In this document: positions 23,206-23,750 of the stretch, one piece after another | Layout of the letters: the number at the start of each line of letters is the position of its first letter | How positions within the stretch are numbered: position 1 is the first letter of the stretch | DNA from: a virus | IMG/VR virus record: IMGVR_UViG_3300042868_001729 | Location: 1-23,750 of that record | Length of the DNA: 23,750 bases | Direction: 5' to 3' (one strand) | Translations under genes and position numbers: made by a program | Notes under the pieces: model-generated | Database searches by the model: none | What the model was told of the DNA's origin: nothing | The model's input: only the letters and a program-made list of their open reading frames with translations

Positions 23206-23490
23206 ATGTATGGGAACGATTTTATGCGGTATAAAGAAGTGAGGGATGCGCTCAATCACGAGGTGGTCGATGTGGTCAATAGCCCTCCGCATTATAAGAC
23301 CGGTGGCATCGAGGCCATCGAAGGGATCGAAGCGTCGATGGGTCCGGAGGCATACGCTGGCTACCTCAAGGGCAATATCATGAAATATATGTGGCGCTAT
23401 GAGCGGAAGGGGAAGCCCGTTGAGGACTTGAAAAAGGCTCAATGGTATCTTGGTCGGCTCATAGCTGCGCAGGAAAAGATGCGCGACTGA
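23206..23490 (+). CDS. DUF3310 protein (T7 gp1.7-like, possible nucleotide kinase)
   Basis: 94 aa. The DUF3310 core is clear: VNSPPHYKTGGIEAIEGIEA, then YLKGNIMKYMWRYERKGKPV and EDLKKAQWYLGRLI. In T7, gp1.7 carries this domain and has been reported as a nucleotide kinase. Here only the short core domain is present, so enzymatic activity is uncertain. The start at 23206 follows a good GAGGAGGA ribosome binding site located in the last codons of the primase gene. It is the last gene of the early plus-strand operon and is followed by a strong terminator. Confidence 0.88.
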   Translation: MYGNDFMRYKEVRDALNHEVVDVVNSPPHYKTGGIEAIEGIEASMGPEAYAGYLKGNIMKYMWRYERKGKPVEDLKKAQWYLGRLIAAQEKMRD

Positions 23491-23533
23491 GGTCCAGATG
23501 TGCACCTAAATGTTGGCGCTGTTGAAAAATAGG

Positions 23534-23549
23534 TTTACGCGAACGTAAA
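23534..23549. repeat. Short hairpin TTTACG-CGAA-CGTAAA
   Basis: A perfect 6-bp stem with a CGAA tetraloop (GNRA-like once C is considered the closing base) lies nine bases before the main terminator stem. It could stabilise the mRNA end or assist termination. Confidence 0.6.
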
Positions 23550-23557
23550 GTAGATTG

Positions 23558-23581
23558 AGGGGGCTTCGGCTCCCTTTTTTT
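23558..23581 (+). terminator. Intrinsic terminator with TTCG loop
   Basis: AGGGGGC at 23558-23564 and GCTCCCT at 23569-23575 form a seven-pair stem (one G-T wobble) closed by the very stable TTCG tetraloop. A run of seven T follows at 23575-23581. It ends the operon that finishes with the DUF3310 gene. Confidence 0.9.
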
Positions 23582-23587
23582 AAATCC

Positions 23588-23630
23588 GTGCACGGTTTGA
23601 GATGGTTCGGGCCGGGTTGGTGCACGGTTT
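23588..23630. repeat. Direct repeat GTGCACGGTTT (23588-23598 and 23620-23630)
   Basis: Two identical 11-base copies start 32 bases apart, about three helical turns. Each is followed within 20 bases by a GGGCCGG element (near 23609 and 23632). Their core GTGCAC, a palindrome, occurs a third time at 23500-23505. Confidence 0.75.
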
Positions 23631-23662
23631 AGGGCCGGATAAAATGGCTGAAATCTAAGGAT

Positions 23663-23680
23663 GTGCCGGGAGTGCCGGGT
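23663..23680. repeat. Tandem nine-base repeat GTGCCGGGA/GTGCCGGGT
   Basis: Two adjacent copies differ only in the last base. The GTGCC core is also seen in the divergent operator candidates at 18070 and 18113, which may be coincidence. Confidence 0.65.
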
Positions 23681-23705
23681 TTAAAAAAGTTAATCCGCTC
23701 TCACG

Positions 23706-23746
23706 TAAGTAACAGTGTTAGAAGTGTCATATTACACTGTTACTTA
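23706..23746. repeat. Perfect 13-bp inverted repeat at the right edge
   Basis: TAAGTAACAGTGT (23706-23718) and ACACTGTTACTTA (23734-23746) are exact complements separated by 15 bases. The spacer contains another AGTGT (23723-23727). The arms are too AT-rich and the tail too short to call a terminator with confidence. An operator for a dimeric regulator or a recombination core is possible. Confidence 0.75.
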
Positions 23747-23750
23747 TTTA

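Larger units (their letters stand above)
23491..23750. other. Non-coding repeat-bearing region after the early operon
   Basis: These 260 bases hold no convincing gene on either strand. They contain a small hairpin, an intrinsic terminator, three GTGCAC hexamers, a repeated GTGCACGGTTT, a tandem GTGCCGGG and a 13-bp inverted repeat, listed separately. The area could be an origin, an operator region for genes to the right, or an attachment site. Confidence 0.6.

Noticed and set aside
22268-23206. A 312-codon minus-strand frame opposite the primase-helicase
   Set aside because: It lies antisense to the helicase motifs. Composition and absence of any family feature mark it as a shadow.
23491-23750. 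A tRNA gene or CRISPR array in the right-hand non-coding region
   Set aside because: No cloverleaf arms or CCA end were seen, and the repeats are too short, too few and irregularly spaced for a CRISPR array.

Overview
The window is part of a tailed double-stranded DNA phage genome, or of a prophage or metagenomic phage contig. The host is probably Gram-negative. The lysis block encodes an endolysin followed by an Rz/Rz1-type spanin pair with a lipobox, and such pairs serve to breach an outer membrane. The base composition looks moderately GC-rich and even. The set of genes (a P22 gp10-like tail or stabilisation protein, three consecutive ejection-type internal proteins, a family A DNA polymerase and a D5-type primase-helicase) suggests a podovirus-like phage of a proteobacterium, but no portal, capsid or terminase gene lies in the window to prove it. 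No integrase or CI-type repressor is visible, so lifestyle is unresolved.

Layout. (1) 1-2864, plus strand: the C-terminal end of a structural protein with a ten-residue repeat, a 792-aa tail fibre with an S74 intramolecular chaperone, and a small tail-fibre-adjacent protein. (2) 2864-5000, plus strand: a very compact lysis cassette with small membrane proteins, a two-TM holin-like protein carrying an EF-hand-like loop, a GH19 endolysin, and overlapping Rz and Rz1. (3) 5035-12563, plus strand: a gp10-like protein, a fibre or accessory protein with a jelly-roll-like C-terminus, a possible 23-aa micro-ORF, three putative internal virion or ejection proteins (282, 296 and 990 aa), and a 43-aa very basic protein. 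(4) 12581-14342, plus strand: a RuvC-like resolvase and a minimal SNF2-type helicase, ending at a GC-rich hairpin. (5) 14387-18007, minus strand: DNA polymerase A, a DUF2800 Cas4/RecB-like Fe-S nuclease and a DUF2815 ssDNA-binding protein, transcribed in that order. (6) 18008-18150: a divergent promoter/operator region. (7) 18151-23490, plus strand: a triple-HTH DNA-binding protein, a 57-aa protein, an orphan C5-cytosine methyltransferase, two small unknown proteins, a prim-pol/D5 primase-helicase and a DUF3310 (gp1.7-like) protein. (8) 23491-23750: a non-coding region with a strong terminator and several repeats.

How it fits together. The polymerase, DUF2815 ssDNA-binding protein, DUF2800 nuclease, SNF2 helicase, RuvC-like resolvase and primase-helicase form a largely self-sufficient replication and recombination module. 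It is distributed over three transcription units. The triple-HTH protein sits at the divergent switch and is the best candidate for controlling it. Nearly every gene junction is an ATGA or TAATG overlap, implying tight translational coupling. A 23-aa ORF at 7637-7708 is joined to both neighbours by exactly such overlaps. The window contains no tRNA, CRISPR array, transposase or obvious pseudogene, and no gene-free stretch longer than about 260 bases.
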